Source: an uncultured Porphyromonadaceae bacterium | Lineage (GTDB): Bacteria; Bacteroidota; Bacteroidia; Bacteroidales; Muribaculaceae | DNA length: 62,952 nucleotides | Direction of reading: 5' to 3' | Assembly (NCBI GenBank): GCA_947573485.1 | Contig: CANPGB010000018.1 | Span: 1 to 62,952, forward strand | In this document: one piece after another, positions 18,701-26,704 of the stretch | How positions within the stretch are numbered: position 1 is the stretch's first letter | Layout of the letters: each line of letters begins with the position of its first letter | Notes under the pieces: model-generated | Databases searched by the model: none | Told to the model about the DNA's origin: nothing | The model's input: the letters and a program-made list of their open reading frames with translations, nothing else | Translations under genes and position numbers: made by a program

Positions 18701-19771
18701 TCAGTGAGTTGACTCGAAATCGTGCATTGCCTCAACGAGCACCTTCACGCTCTCAAGCGGGAGTGCGTTGTAGAGAGAGGCGCGGAAGCCGCCCACAGAG
18801 CGGTGGCCCTTGATGCCTACTATGCCGCGAGCGGCGCAGAAGCTTATGAAGTCGGCCTCGAGCTCCTTGTATTCGGGAGTCATCACGAAGGTAACGTTCA
18901 TTATCGAGCGGTCGGCAGGGTCGGTAACGGTGCCGGTGAACATCTTGCTGTCGTCGATAGCGCCATAGAGCACAGCGGCTTTCTCGAGGTCGCGGCGCTC
19001 AAGTTCTTTCAGACCGCCGAGCTGCTTGTAATAGCGGAGGGTCTGCAGAGCCGAGAATATGGGGAGCACGGGAGGAGTGTTGAACATCGAGCCCTTCTTG
19101 ATGTGCGTGCGGTAGTCGAGCATGGTGGGTATGGGGCGGTCGACATGGCCGAGAGCCTCATCGCGCACGATAACGAGAGTTACACCTGCAGGGGCGAGAT
19201 TTTTCTGTGCACCGGCATAGATTGCGTCGTAAAGCGAGAAGTCGATAGGACGCGAGAAGATGTCGGAACTCATGTCGGCCACAAGGCGGCAAGGCACTTT
19301 GGGGTCGGTGCGGATTTCGGTGCCGTAGATTGTGTTATTGGAGGTGTAGTGGAAGTAGTCGGCGTCGGCAGGAACTACAAAGTCCTTGGGTATGTAGGTA
19401 TAACCTGCGTCTTTCGACGAAGCCACTACGTCGACCTCACCGAAGAGGCGTGCTTCCTTGATAGCGTTTGCAGCCCATGTGCCGGTGTCGATATAGGCGG
19501 CCTTCTTTGCCAGCAGGTTATAGGGCAGCATGCAGAACTGCATAGAGGCGCCGCCGCCAAGCCACAGTACCGAGAAGCCTTCGGGGATGTCGAGAAGTTC
19601 TTTTACAAGAGCTGTAGCTTCGTCGATAACAGCCTGGAATTCCTTGCTGCGGTGCGATACCTCGAGCACCGACAGACCGGTGTCGGCAAAATTGATAATA
19701 GCATCGGCGGTATTCTGAATGGTGTACTCGCTCAGAATCGAGGGGCCGGCATAGAAGTTGTGTTTCTTCAT
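18701..19771 (-). CDS. serC: Phosphoserine aminotransferase
   Basis: This PLP enzyme transfers an amino group from glutamate to phosphohydroxypyruvate. The 356-residue protein starts at [10 protein letters not shown], has the GGGASMQF phosphate-binding motif, the PLP-lysine segment [12 protein letters not shown] and the C-terminal [13 protein letters not shown]. The ATG at 19771 was chosen over an upstream ATG because it matches family starts and sits 50 bp from the -7 box. The two proteins SerC and SerA act in consecutive steps. Confidence 0.97.
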   Translation of the reverse strand: MKKHNFYAGPSILSEYTIQNTADAIINFADTGLSVLEVSHRSKEFQAVIDEATALVKELLDIPEGFSVLWLGGGASMQFCMLPYNLLAKKAAYIDTGTWAANAIKEARLFGEVDVVASSKDAGYTYIPKDFVVPADADYFHYTSNNTIYGTEIRTDPKVPCRLVADMSSDIFSRPIDFSLYDAIYAGAQKNLAPAGVTLVIVRDEALGHVDRPIPTMLDYRTHIKKGSMFNTPPVLPIFSALQTLRYYKQLGGLKELERRDLEKAAVLYGAIDDSKMFTGTVTDPADRSIMNVTFVMTPEYKELEADFISFCAARGIVGIKGHRSVGGFRASLYNALPLESVKVLVEAMHDFESTH

Positions 19772-19820
19772 CAGTTTTGGGTTTTTGTTGTATAGGAGGG
19801 GCTCTCGCACCCTCGTGCCG

Positions 19821-19851
19821 CAAATTTAAGCAATGATTCTGAATCACGCAA
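19821..19851 (-). promoter_or_regulatory. Promoter of serC-serA
   Basis: On the minus strand TAAATTTG (19821-19828) and TTG (19849-19851) are 20 bp apart. Confidence 0.65.
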
Positions 19852-19922
19852 CAGTGCCGCGGCATATTTTTTCAAAAGAAATTATGCAGCACGGCAAAGG
19901 CCCGCATATGGAAAAAAATGCG

Positions 19923-19930
19923 TAATTTTG
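19923..19930 (+). promoter_or_regulatory. -7 box of rfbD-prfC
   Basis: TAATTTTG ends only 11 bp before the rfbD ATG, which would give a transcript with a leader of about 5 nt. Confidence 0.6.
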
Positions 19931-19941
19931 CACCCTGAAAT

Positions 19942-20805
19942 ATGAACCCTCAGAACGAAATACTCATTACCGGCAGCCGCGGCCAGCTGGGCAGCGAGCT
20001 CAAGCGCCTTTTAGGCGACAGCGCAACCTATGTCGACCGCGAGGAACTCGACCTCACCGACGCCAAAGCGGTGACCGACTTCCTGCGCGCCAATAATTTC
20101 AAGTATATAGTAAACTGTGCAGCCTATACCGCTGTAGACCGCGCCGAAGAAGACAAAATGGCGTGCGCGGCAGCAAACATCGACGCCGTGAAAAATCTTG
20201 CCTCCCTCTCGGAGGAACTCGGCTACCGGCTGCTGCACATATCAACCGACTACGTTTTCAACGGCGATACCTGCACACCTTACACCGAGAGCGACCGCCC
20301 CGAGCCGATGTCGGTCTATGGTTCGACCAAACGCAAGGGCGAAACGGCTCTCATAGGCCTCGACCCCTCGAGCATGATAATCCGCACGGGCTGGCTATAC
20401 TCGGAGTTCGGCCACAATTTTGTGAAGACAATACTCACAAAACTGCGTGAGGGAGCAGCCCTGCGCGTTGTCGACGACCAGTATGGAACCCCCACCTGCG
20501 CCGCCGACCTCGCCGCATTCATCGCCGGGCATGTGCTTCGCGGGCATTGGAACGCCGGCCTCTATCACTACGCCGCCGAGGGCGTTGCCTCGTGGTACGA
20601 CTTCGCTGTGGCAATAGCCGCCGAAGCCGGAATAGAGGGAGCGAACATTAGCCCCGTACACACCGCCGACTACCCCACCCCGGCTGCACGCCCCCACTTC
20701 TCCGTGCTCGATAAATCGAAAATCAAAGCCACCTTCGGCATCACATTACCATACTGGCGCGACTCGCTACGACGCTGCCTCCGCAATATAGAAACAAATG
20801 GCTAA
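19942..20805 (+). CDS. rfbD: dTDP-4-dehydrorhamnose reductase
   Basis: This short-chain dehydrogenase makes dTDP-L-rhamnose, a precursor for surface polysaccharide. The 287-residue protein has the NADPH loop [11 protein letters not shown] (about 10-20), the [14 protein letters not shown] motif, catalytic STDYVFNG and YGSTKRKGE with the Tyr and Lys of the SDR family, and the dTDP-region [10 protein letters not shown]. The other rhamnose genes are not in the window. It overlaps the prfC start by 8 nt. Very little leader separates promoter and start codon. Confidence 0.94.
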   Translation: MNPQNEILITGSRGQLGSELKRLLGDSATYVDREELDLTDAKAVTDFLRANNFKYIVNCAAYTAVDRAEEDKMACAAANIDAVKNLASLSEELGYRLLHISTDYVFNGDTCTPYTESDRPEPMSVYGSTKRKGETALIGLDPSSMIIRTGWLYSEFGHNFVKTILTKLREGAALRVVDDQYGTPTCAADLAAFIAGHVLRGHWNAGLYHYAAEGVASWYDFAVAIAAEAGIEGANISPVHTADYPTPAARPHFSVLDKSKIKATFGITLPYWRDSLRRCLRNIETNG

Positions 20806-22378
20806 TATTACAGACGAAATACAGCGGCGACGCACGTTCGCCATCATATCGCACCCTGACGCCGGCAAGACTACCCTCACCGAGAAACTCCTCCTCTTCG
20901 GTGGCGCTATCCACATTGCCGGTGCCGTGAAATCCAACAAGATAAAGAAGACCGCCACCAGCGACTGGATGGAAATAGAGAAACAGCGCGGTATTTCGGT
21001 GGCTACTTCGGTAATGGGTTTCAACTACGGCGATTATAAGATTAATATCCTCGACACTCCCGGTCACCAGGATTTTGCCGAAGACACATACCGCACCCTT
21101 ACGGCCGTTGACTCCGTTATCATTGTTGTCGACGTCGCCAAAGGTGTCGAGACCCAGACCCGCAAACTCATGGAGGTGTGCCGCATGCGCAATACCCCGG
21201 TGATTATCTTCGTAAACAAGCTCGACCACGAGGGCCGTGACCCCTTCGAGATTCTCGACGAGCTTGAGGCAGAACTCAAGATTGCCGTGCGCCCCCTCTC
21301 CTGGCCTATAAATATAGGTGCCAAGTTCAAGGGCGTATATAACATCTACGAGCGCTCGCTCGACCTCTTCACCCCCGACAAGCAGCGCGCCACCGAGCGT
21401 GTGGAGATTGACTCCGTCGACGACCCGCGCATCGACGAGGCCGTTGGCGAGAAAGATGCCGCCCAGCTACGCGAGGACCTCGAGCTTATCGACGGCGTTT
21501 ATCCCGAATTTAACGAGCAGGATTATCTCGATGCCAAAGTGGCACCCGTGTTCTTCGGCTCGGCCCTCAACACATTCGGCGTCAAGGAGTTGCTTGACTG
21601 CTTTGTGAAGATAGCCCCGTCGCCCCGCCCGACGGCTGCCATAGAGCGCACCGTAAATCCCTCGGAAGAAGGGTTCTCGGGATTCGTGTTCAAGATTCAT
21701 GCCAACATGGACCCCAACCACCGCAGCTGCATAGCTTTCGTGAAGATATGCTCGGGCCGCTTCGAGCGCAACGCCACCTATAAACACATGCGTTCGGGCA
21801 AGACCCTGCGCTTCGCGGCACCCACTGCATTTATGGCGCAGAAAAAGAATATTGTCGACGAAGCTTTCCCCGGCGATATTGTAGGTATTCCCGACAACGG
21901 TACTTTTAAAATCGGCGATACCCTCACCGAAGGCGAAAATCTCCACTACAAGGGGCTGCCGAGCTTCTCGCCCGAGATGTTCATGTACATCGAGAACGCC
22001 GACCCCATGAAAGCAAAGCAGCTCGACAAGGGCGTGCAGCAGCTTATGGACGAGGGTGTGGCGCAGCTCTTCACCCACCAGTTCAACGGCCGTAAGATTA
22101 TAGGTACCGTAGGCCAGCTTCAGTTCGAGGTCATCCAGTACCGCCTCCTCCACGAGTATGGCGCACAGTGCCGTTGGGAGCCGATGTCGATGTACAAGGC
22201 CTGCTGGATAGAGAGCGACGACCCTGCCGCTCTCGAAGCGTTCAAAAAGCGCAAACACCAGTTCATGGCAGTTGACCGCGAGGGGCGCGACGTGTTTATG
22301 GCCGACTCTCAGTTCGTGCTCACCATGGCGCAGAACGACTTCCCCAAAATCCGGTTCCACTTCTCATCGGAGTTCTAA
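20798..22378 (+). CDS. prfC: Peptide chain release factor 3
   Basis: This GTPase recycles RF1 and RF2 from the ribosome after termination. The 526-residue protein has G1 [12 protein letters not shown], the switch region [11 protein letters not shown]3 [15 protein letters not shown]4 [12 protein letters not shown] and a C-terminal domain with [12 protein letters not shown]. It is a full-length RF3. It overlaps rfbD by 8 nt. RF2 itself (prfB) is about 9 kb away in the same window. Confidence 0.97.
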   Translation: MANITDEIQRRRTFAIISHPDAGKTTLTEKLLLFGGAIHIAGAVKSNKIKKTATSDWMEIEKQRGISVATSVMGFNYGDYKINILDTPGHQDFAEDTYRTLTAVDSVIIVVDVAKGVETQTRKLMEVCRMRNTPVIIFVNKLDHEGRDPFEILDELEAELKIAVRPLSWPINIGAKFKGVYNIYERSLDLFTPDKQRATERVEIDSVDDPRIDEAVGEKDAAQLREDLELIDGVYPEFNEQDYLDAKVAPVFFGSALNTFGVKELLDCFVKIAPSPRPTAAIERTVNPSEEGFSGFVFKIHANMDPNHRSCIAFVKICSGRFERNATYKHMRSGKTLRFAAPTAFMAQKKNIVDEAFPGDIVGIPDNGTFKIGDTLTEGENLHYKGLPSFSPEMFMYIENADPMKAKQLDKGVQQLMDEGVAQLFTHQFNGRKIIGTVGQLQFEVIQYRLLHEYGAQCRWEPMSMYKACWIESDDPAALEAFKKRKHQFMAVDREGRDVFMADSQFVLTMAQNDFPKIRFHFSSEF

Positions 22379-22418
22379 GATTTCGGGGGCGGCGTTTTTT
22401 GGGCGTACTTATCGGAAT

Positions 22419-22814
22419 TCAATCTATCACCGCGGCAGCACGGAGCTCGGCTTCAGCTGTCGCGGCAAATGTATCGGCGGCCATTGTGAAACCGGCATCA
22501 CGCAGCCGTGTCTCTGTAGCACGTATATCGAGCACGGCGCCTTCACGGCTGAAAGCGTCCGGCTTGGCAAGAGCCGCAGCCACCGCCTTGCGGGCGGCAC
22601 GGCGAGCCTCTGCTATTTCTTCGGGACTGCTGTCGGGCCGCGGCACCGAAGCTCCGCGGGAGAGAACTATTATAGTTATGGCAGCCGCTGCCACAAACAG
22701 CGCGGCACAGAGCAAGCGACGGGCTACAGAAGAACTATTGCGAGGCCTGCGCACGCTTCGGCGTCGTCGAGCGCGTTGTGGTGATTTTTTAGGGGTATTC
22801 CGAAGAACCGGCAT
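22419..22814 (-). CDS. Small single-helix membrane protein overlapping the exonuclease gene
   Basis: An open frame of up to 131 residues starts inside the end of the exonuclease gene in another frame. It reads as an Arg-rich cytoplasmic N-tail, one membrane helix (about 34-52) and an Ala-rich helical domain with EEIAEARRAARKA. The first ATG would overlap the exonuclease by about 90 nt. A TTG codon about 9 nt after the exonuclease stop is an alternative start that keeps the whole helix. The composition, helix and position favour a real gene but the start is uncertain. No family recognised. Confidence 0.5.
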   Translation of the reverse strand: MPVLRNTPKKSPQRARRRRSVRRPRNSSSVARRLLCAALFVAAAAITIIVLSRGASVPRPDSSPEEIAEARRAARKAVAAALAKPDAFSREGAVLDIRATETRLRDAGFTMAADTFAATAEAELRAAAVID

Positions 22815-23221
22815 AGCGAATCAAGTGATTTAGACGGACAAATACCGCGTGGAATCGTGCTCCTGGCGGCTTTCAAGGTGCATAGAAAAGGACGTTCGGG
22901 AGGCTCAAGGCCATACACGCGGCAGGCGGCATGGATGCGCGAGGCATCGAAGGCGGCGTTATGTGCCACAAGTTCATAGCCCTCGAGCCACTCAGCCCAC
23001 GACTTCCACACGGTGCCGAACGAGGGGGCGTTCCACGTGTCATCGTCGCTCAGCCCGTGTACTTTAGTGCAGAAATAGGCGTAGTAATCGGGCTCGGGGC
23101 GCACAAGCGAGTATCGGCGGTCGACTATCACACCGTCGCGCACCTTTACCGCTCCTATGGCACATATGCTCGTGGCCTCGGCATTGGCCGTTTCGACGTC
23201 GATAGCTATGAAATTATCCAT
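22724..23221 (-). CDS. DEDDh 3'-5' exonuclease
   Basis: This 165-residue protein is a stand-alone exonuclease of the DNA polymerase III epsilon-like class. The DEDDh residues appear in AIDVETANAE (Asp/Glu), in HNAAFDASR (Asp) and in HHNALDDAEAC (His/Asp). It probably trims DNA or RNA 3' ends. It overlaps ispH by 8 nt at its start and the small membrane gene at its end. Its length is less than half of full polymerase-associated epsilon subunits, so it lacks the polymerase-binding tail. Confidence 0.9.
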   Translation of the reverse strand: MDNFIAIDVETANAEATSICAIGAVKVRDGVIVDRRYSLVRPEPDYYAYFCTKVHGLSDDDTWNAPSFGTVWKSWAEWLEGYELVAHNAAFDASRIHAACRVYGLEPPERPFLCTLKAARSTIPRGICPSKSLDSLCRFFGIPLKNHHNALDDAEACAGLAIVLL

Positions 23222-24071
23222 GCGGTGTAATGGCGTCGCGCACCTGCTCCATGAGCCAGCGGGGCGTGGAGGTTGCGCCGCATATGCCTATGCTGCGGGC
23301 TCCGTCGAGCCATGCGGGGTCGATTTCCGACTCATTGGCAATGAGATATGTGCGGGGGTTAACCTCGCGGCAGTGGTTGTAGAGAATCTTGCCGTTGCTG
23401 CTCTTGGAGCCTGCAACGAAAAGCACAACGTCTTTCGAGGCGGCAAAGCTGCGCAGATGCCCGGCGCGGTTGGCAACCTGGCGGCAAATGGTATCGAAGT
23501 AGCGGAAGGTGACACCCTCGGCAAGACGCCCCTTTATCTCCTCGGTAAGCAGACCGAAGCCTTCGAGCGACTTAGTGGTCTGGCTGTAGAACGAAATCGG
23601 ACGATTGAAATCAAGCTTGGCGAGCCCGTCGGCGTCTTCGACAACGATAGCTTTGCCCTCGGTCTGACCTACGAGGCCGTTGACCTCGGCATGGCCGTTC
23701 TTGCCATAAATGACAATCTGCGAGCCCTCGCCCGAGTCATAGTCGGCCTTGATGCGCTGCTGCAGTTTGAGCACCACAGGGCAGGTGGCATCGATGATCT
23801 CGATATTGTTGCGGCGCGCAATGCGGTATGTTTCTGGCGGTTCGCCGTGCGCGCGGAGGAGCACTTTAACGTCGTGCAGCCCTTCGAGGTCTTCGTGAGT
23901 GATAGTCACGAGCCCCTTTGCGCGCAGGCGCTCAACCTCGTCGGAGTTGTGCACGATGTCGCCAAGGCAATAAAGCCTGCCACCGCGCTCAAGCTCTTCC
24001 TCGGCCTTGCGTATTGCCGTGACAACGCCGAAGCAGAATCCCGACTCGCTGTCGATTTCGATGCTTGCCAT
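23214..24071 (-). CDS. ispH: 4-hydroxy-3-methylbut-2-enyl diphosphate reductase
   Basis: This iron-sulfur enzyme carries out the last step of the MEP pathway, yielding IPP and DMAPP. The 285-residue protein has the three cluster cysteines in FCFGV, ATCPVV and CGATSTPRW, plus the conserved HNSDEVERL and YGKNGHAEV motifs. It overlaps cmk by one base and the exonuclease by 8 nt. The order porQ-cmk-ispH is a conserved one in Bacteroidota. Confidence 0.97.
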   Translation of the reverse strand: MASIEIDSESGFCFGVVTAIRKAEEELERGGRLYCLGDIVHNSDEVERLRAKGLVTITHEDLEGLHDVKVLLRAHGEPPETYRIARRNNIEIIDATCPVVLKLQQRIKADYDSGEGSQIVIYGKNGHAEVNGLVGQTEGKAIVVEDADGLAKLDFNRPISFYSQTTKSLEGFGLLTEEIKGRLAEGVTFRYFDTICRQVANRAGHLRSFAASKDVVLFVAGSKSSNGKILYNHCREVNPRTYLIANESEIDPAWLDGARSIGICGATSTPRWLMEQVRDAITPHG

Positions 24072-24772
24072 TAGCGCGCTATAGTCTTATTATACATTTC
24101 AAGGAGCCAAGCGTCCTGCTCCTCAAGAGTCATAGAGGAATTGTCGAGGGCGATGGCATCGTCGGCACGGCGCAGAGGACTCTCCTCACGTGTGGTGTCG
24201 ATGTGGTCGCGGTGTACCACATTGGCGAGAACCTCCTCATAGCTCACCTGCGAGCCTTTCTCGAGCATCTCCTTGAAGCGGCGCTGAGCACGTGTCTCAG
24301 CCGAGGCGTCCACAAAAATCTTGAGTTCGGCGTCGGGGAATACCACGGTGCCTATGTCGCGGCCGTCCATTACAATGCCACGGCTTGCACCGAGAGCCTG
24401 CTGCATGGCCACGAGGGCGTGGCGCACCTGAGGTATGGCGGCAATCGGCGACACGGCGTTCGACACGCGCAGACGGCGTATCTCGCGCTCCACATCCTCG
24501 CCGTTGAGCATGGTATGCTGGCTTCCGTCGGGTTGCACGGCAAAGTCGATTTTAATAAGCGGGAGGGCGGCAACGACACCTTCTATATCGGGGTTGCCGT
24601 CGGCTCCGATAAGTTCATGGTCGAGCGCGTAGAGAGTTACGGCACGATACATTGCACCTGAGTCGATATAGCGGTAGCCAATGGCAGAGGCAAGGCGGCG
24701 GGCCATGGTGCTCTTGCCGGAAGAGGAATAGCCGTCGACGGCTATTATTATGGGGTTTGCAGTTGTTTGCAC
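24071..24772 (-). CDS. cmk: Cytidylate kinase
   Basis: This enzyme phosphorylates CMP and dCMP. The 233-residue protein has the P-loop DGYSSSGKST (about 13-22), DSGAMYRAVT, the DGRDIGTVVFPDA motif and the RRADDAIALD segment near the C terminus that contacts the acceptor nucleotide. It starts 6 nt after the porQ stop and shares one base with ispH. The association with porQ is recurrent in the phylum and is probably a historical co-transcription. Confidence 0.97.
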   Translation of the reverse strand: MQTTANPIIIAVDGYSSSGKSTMARRLASAIGYRYIDSGAMYRAVTLYALDHELIGADGNPDIEGVVAALPLIKIDFAVQPDGSQHTMLNGEDVEREIRRLRVSNAVSPIAAIPQVRHALVAMQQALGASRGIVMDGRDIGTVVFPDAELKIFVDASAETRAQRRFKEMLEKGSQVSYEEVLANVVHRDHIDTTREESPLRRADDAIALDNSSMTLEEQDAWLLEMYNKTIAR

Positions 24773-24778
24773 TTTATT

Positions 24779-25804
24779 TTAATGAAGTAGTTCGTCGAAG
24801 TTATACGATATGTTGAAGAGCAAGGTTGTGGCTCCGGTGTGCGGCTGGGCAAACGCAAGGCCTACGCCGAAATTCTTCACCTTGATACCTGCACCGAGAG
24901 AGAAGCCTGAGATAAAACTGCGTGAGTAGGTGCTCATGTCGGTGCGTGTCTTGTAATTATAGCCGAGCGAAATATAATAGTTGGGGCTCGATATAAGGTC
25001 GACACCGAACACGAGGTGTCTGAAAAGATTGCTCACAAAAGTGTCTTTCACCTTGGGTTCGTCGTCCGAGGTGCCGTCGCCGGTCTCGGTGAAGGGCAGA
25101 TGCCACTTGGTGAGGTTCCATGCGGTAATTGAGAATCGGAGGGGAAAAGAACCGAAAGACTGCGACCAACCGAGACGGATGTCGAAGGGCAGACGGTCGT
25201 AGGCCTCATTGAAGCGCTTCAACTGACCGCCTGCATTGGCAATCACAGCCGAGAGCGAGAGGTCGCGGTCGGCGTCGTAGTAGTTGATACCGAGGTCGGC
25301 ACCTATGGCAAAGGCGCTGTAATCGGCATATGAGCTGTAGAGCATGTTGAGGGTGATACCACCGCGCAGACGGTCGTTGAAATCGTGCGAGTAAGTGCCG
25401 CCGAAAGCCAGATCCTTGGGCGAGAAAGAACCCACAATAGAGCCGTCGGGCAAGGCCTCCTGCATGGAGCCGTAGCCGAAATAACGTATAGCAGCAGCCC
25501 ATGCTCCGCGTTCACCTGCGCTGTGGGTATAGCGGGCTCCCGCGAAATTGGAGCCGCCGATATAGTGCATATAGTTGACACCAACCATATTGCTCATCTC
25601 AGGTCCGAGGAGCGCGGGGTTCTGGTCGAAGACGCTAATATCGTCGTCGACAAGGCTGATGTTAACACCGCCCAGGCCATAAATCTTGGCCGACGAGGTC
25701 ACATTCAGAAAGTTATATGCAGTGCTGCCGTCCTGAGCCATGGCAGTGAGAGCGGCAAGGCACAGCAGGAGCGATAGAGTCTGTCGTACAAAAAATCTCA
25801 TCAA
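24779..25804 (-). CDS. porQ: Type IX secretion system protein PorQ
   Basis: The 341-residue product has a signal peptide (about 1-23, ending TAMAQ) and then a repetitive beta-strand region typical of a 14-stranded outer-membrane barrel of the PorV/PorQ/FadL-like group. Phrases such as AYNFLNVTSSAKIYGLGG and VFDQNPALLGPEM are characteristic of PorQ, which is part of the outer-membrane attachment complex with PorU, PorV and PorZ. It leads an operon with cmk, ispH and the exonuclease. The other three members of the attachment complex are not in this window. Confidence 0.9.
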   Translation of the reverse strand: MMRFFVRQTLSLLLCLAALTAMAQDGSTAYNFLNVTSSAKIYGLGGVNISLVDDDISVFDQNPALLGPEMSNMVGVNYMHYIGGSNFAGARYTHSAGERGAWAAAIRYFGYGSMQEALPDGSIVGSFSPKDLAFGGTYSHDFNDRLRGGITLNMLYSSYADYSAFAIGADLGINYYDADRDLSLSAVIANAGGQLKRFNEAYDRLPFDIRLGWSQSFGSFPLRFSITAWNLTKWHLPFTETGDGTSDDEPKVKDTFVSNLFRHLVFGVDLISSPNYYISLGYNYKTRTDMSTYSRSFISGFSLGAGIKVKNFGVGLAFAQPHTGATTLLFNISYNFDELLH

Positions 25805-25830
25805 AATATCGTTGCGGAGCTTTGCGAGTG

Positions 25831-25861
25831 CAAAGTTACTTACATTATATCATAACGCAAA
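25831..25861 (-). promoter_or_regulatory. Promoter of the porQ operon
   Basis: On the minus strand TAACTTTG is at 25831-25838 and TTTG at 25858-25861, spaced by 19 bp. Confidence 0.75.
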
Positions 25862-25900
25862 ATTTCGATGAGTATTGCCCGCAGGTGTGCAGCGGGCATA

Positions 25901-26704
25901 TTATCGGTAGTCAGTTTCGAGATAGTCGAGCGACTTATCCACTTTTATGCCGCCACTCACGGTCACTTTTATGCCGAGAGCGGCGTTTATCCCCGCCTCG
26001 GGATTGTCGTCGAACTCACGCAGAGCCTTGAGCATGGCTATGCGGTCGGTTTTTTCGTACGCGTCTTTGCAGAACACGGGGCTTATCTCCCGCTCCGAGG
26101 TTTGCAGACCGGTGGCCGTAAATGCGTGCTGGCCCGAGCTCTCGGAGGCAGCGAGGATTAGTCCGGGCAGTCCGCTGAGCTTCCAAGGGCCGTCCTGCAC
26201 GGGTATCTCGGGAGTGAACCATGCCGTCCACCGGCGGCCGCGGAAGTCGCACACGGCCATGGTACATTCGTAGCCGAGGATTGTGGCGGTAGAGTCGCAT
26301 ATTTCCCACTCCTGCGCCTCGTAAGGCTCGGTAAAAGTAAAGAGCATCATCGACTGACCGTCGTAGACCTCTGTCTCTCCGGCTGCCTTATCTTTGAAAA
26401 TATACATTGGCAGGCGGCGTGAGGGCACCGATTTGATATTTCCGCCATTGAAAGCAGCCATTTTCATCTGATTGTAGGCATCGCGTCCGGCCGGAGAACT
26501 TTCGAGTGAATCGACGTACTCTGTTTCGGGCGAATAGAACTTTGATTCAGAGGCGTTGGCGAGCAGAATCATGCCGGCGTTGCGCTCGACACCGGTGCGG
26601 TGAAAATACTTGTAGTTGTAGCTCACCTCGAGGTCGGCTTTGCCTGCAGCCATACATATAATTGATGATACGCTTAGGAAAATTGCTGTAATTGTATTTT
26701 TCAT
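25901..26704 (-). CDS. GLPGLI family protein (second copy)
   Basis: The 267-residue exported protein has a signal peptide (about 1-20) and the family signature in WKLSGLPGLIL (about 172-182). Shared with its paralogue at 29283-30146 are FYSPETEYVDSLESSPAGR, a EWEICDS region, a paired-cysteine segment GYECTMAVCDFRGRRWTAWF, and a C-terminal DYLETDYR. The family is periplasmic or surface-located in Bacteroidota, of unknown function, and typically sits next to TonB-dependent receptors. It overlaps the receptor stop by 4 nt. It carries a short insert where the paralogue has a longer loop. Confidence 0.9.
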   Translation of the reverse strand: MKNTITAIFLSVSSIICMAAGKADLEVSYNYKYFHRTGVERNAGMILLANASESKFYSPETEYVDSLESSPAGRDAYNQMKMAAFNGGNIKSVPSRRLPMYIFKDKAAGETEVYDGQSMMLFTFTEPYEAQEWEICDSTATILGYECTMAVCDFRGRRWTAWFTPEIPVQDGPWKLSGLPGLILAASESSGQHAFTATGLQTSEREISPVFCKDAYEKTDRIAMLKALREFDDNPEAGINAALGIKVTVSGGIKVDKSLDYLETDYR

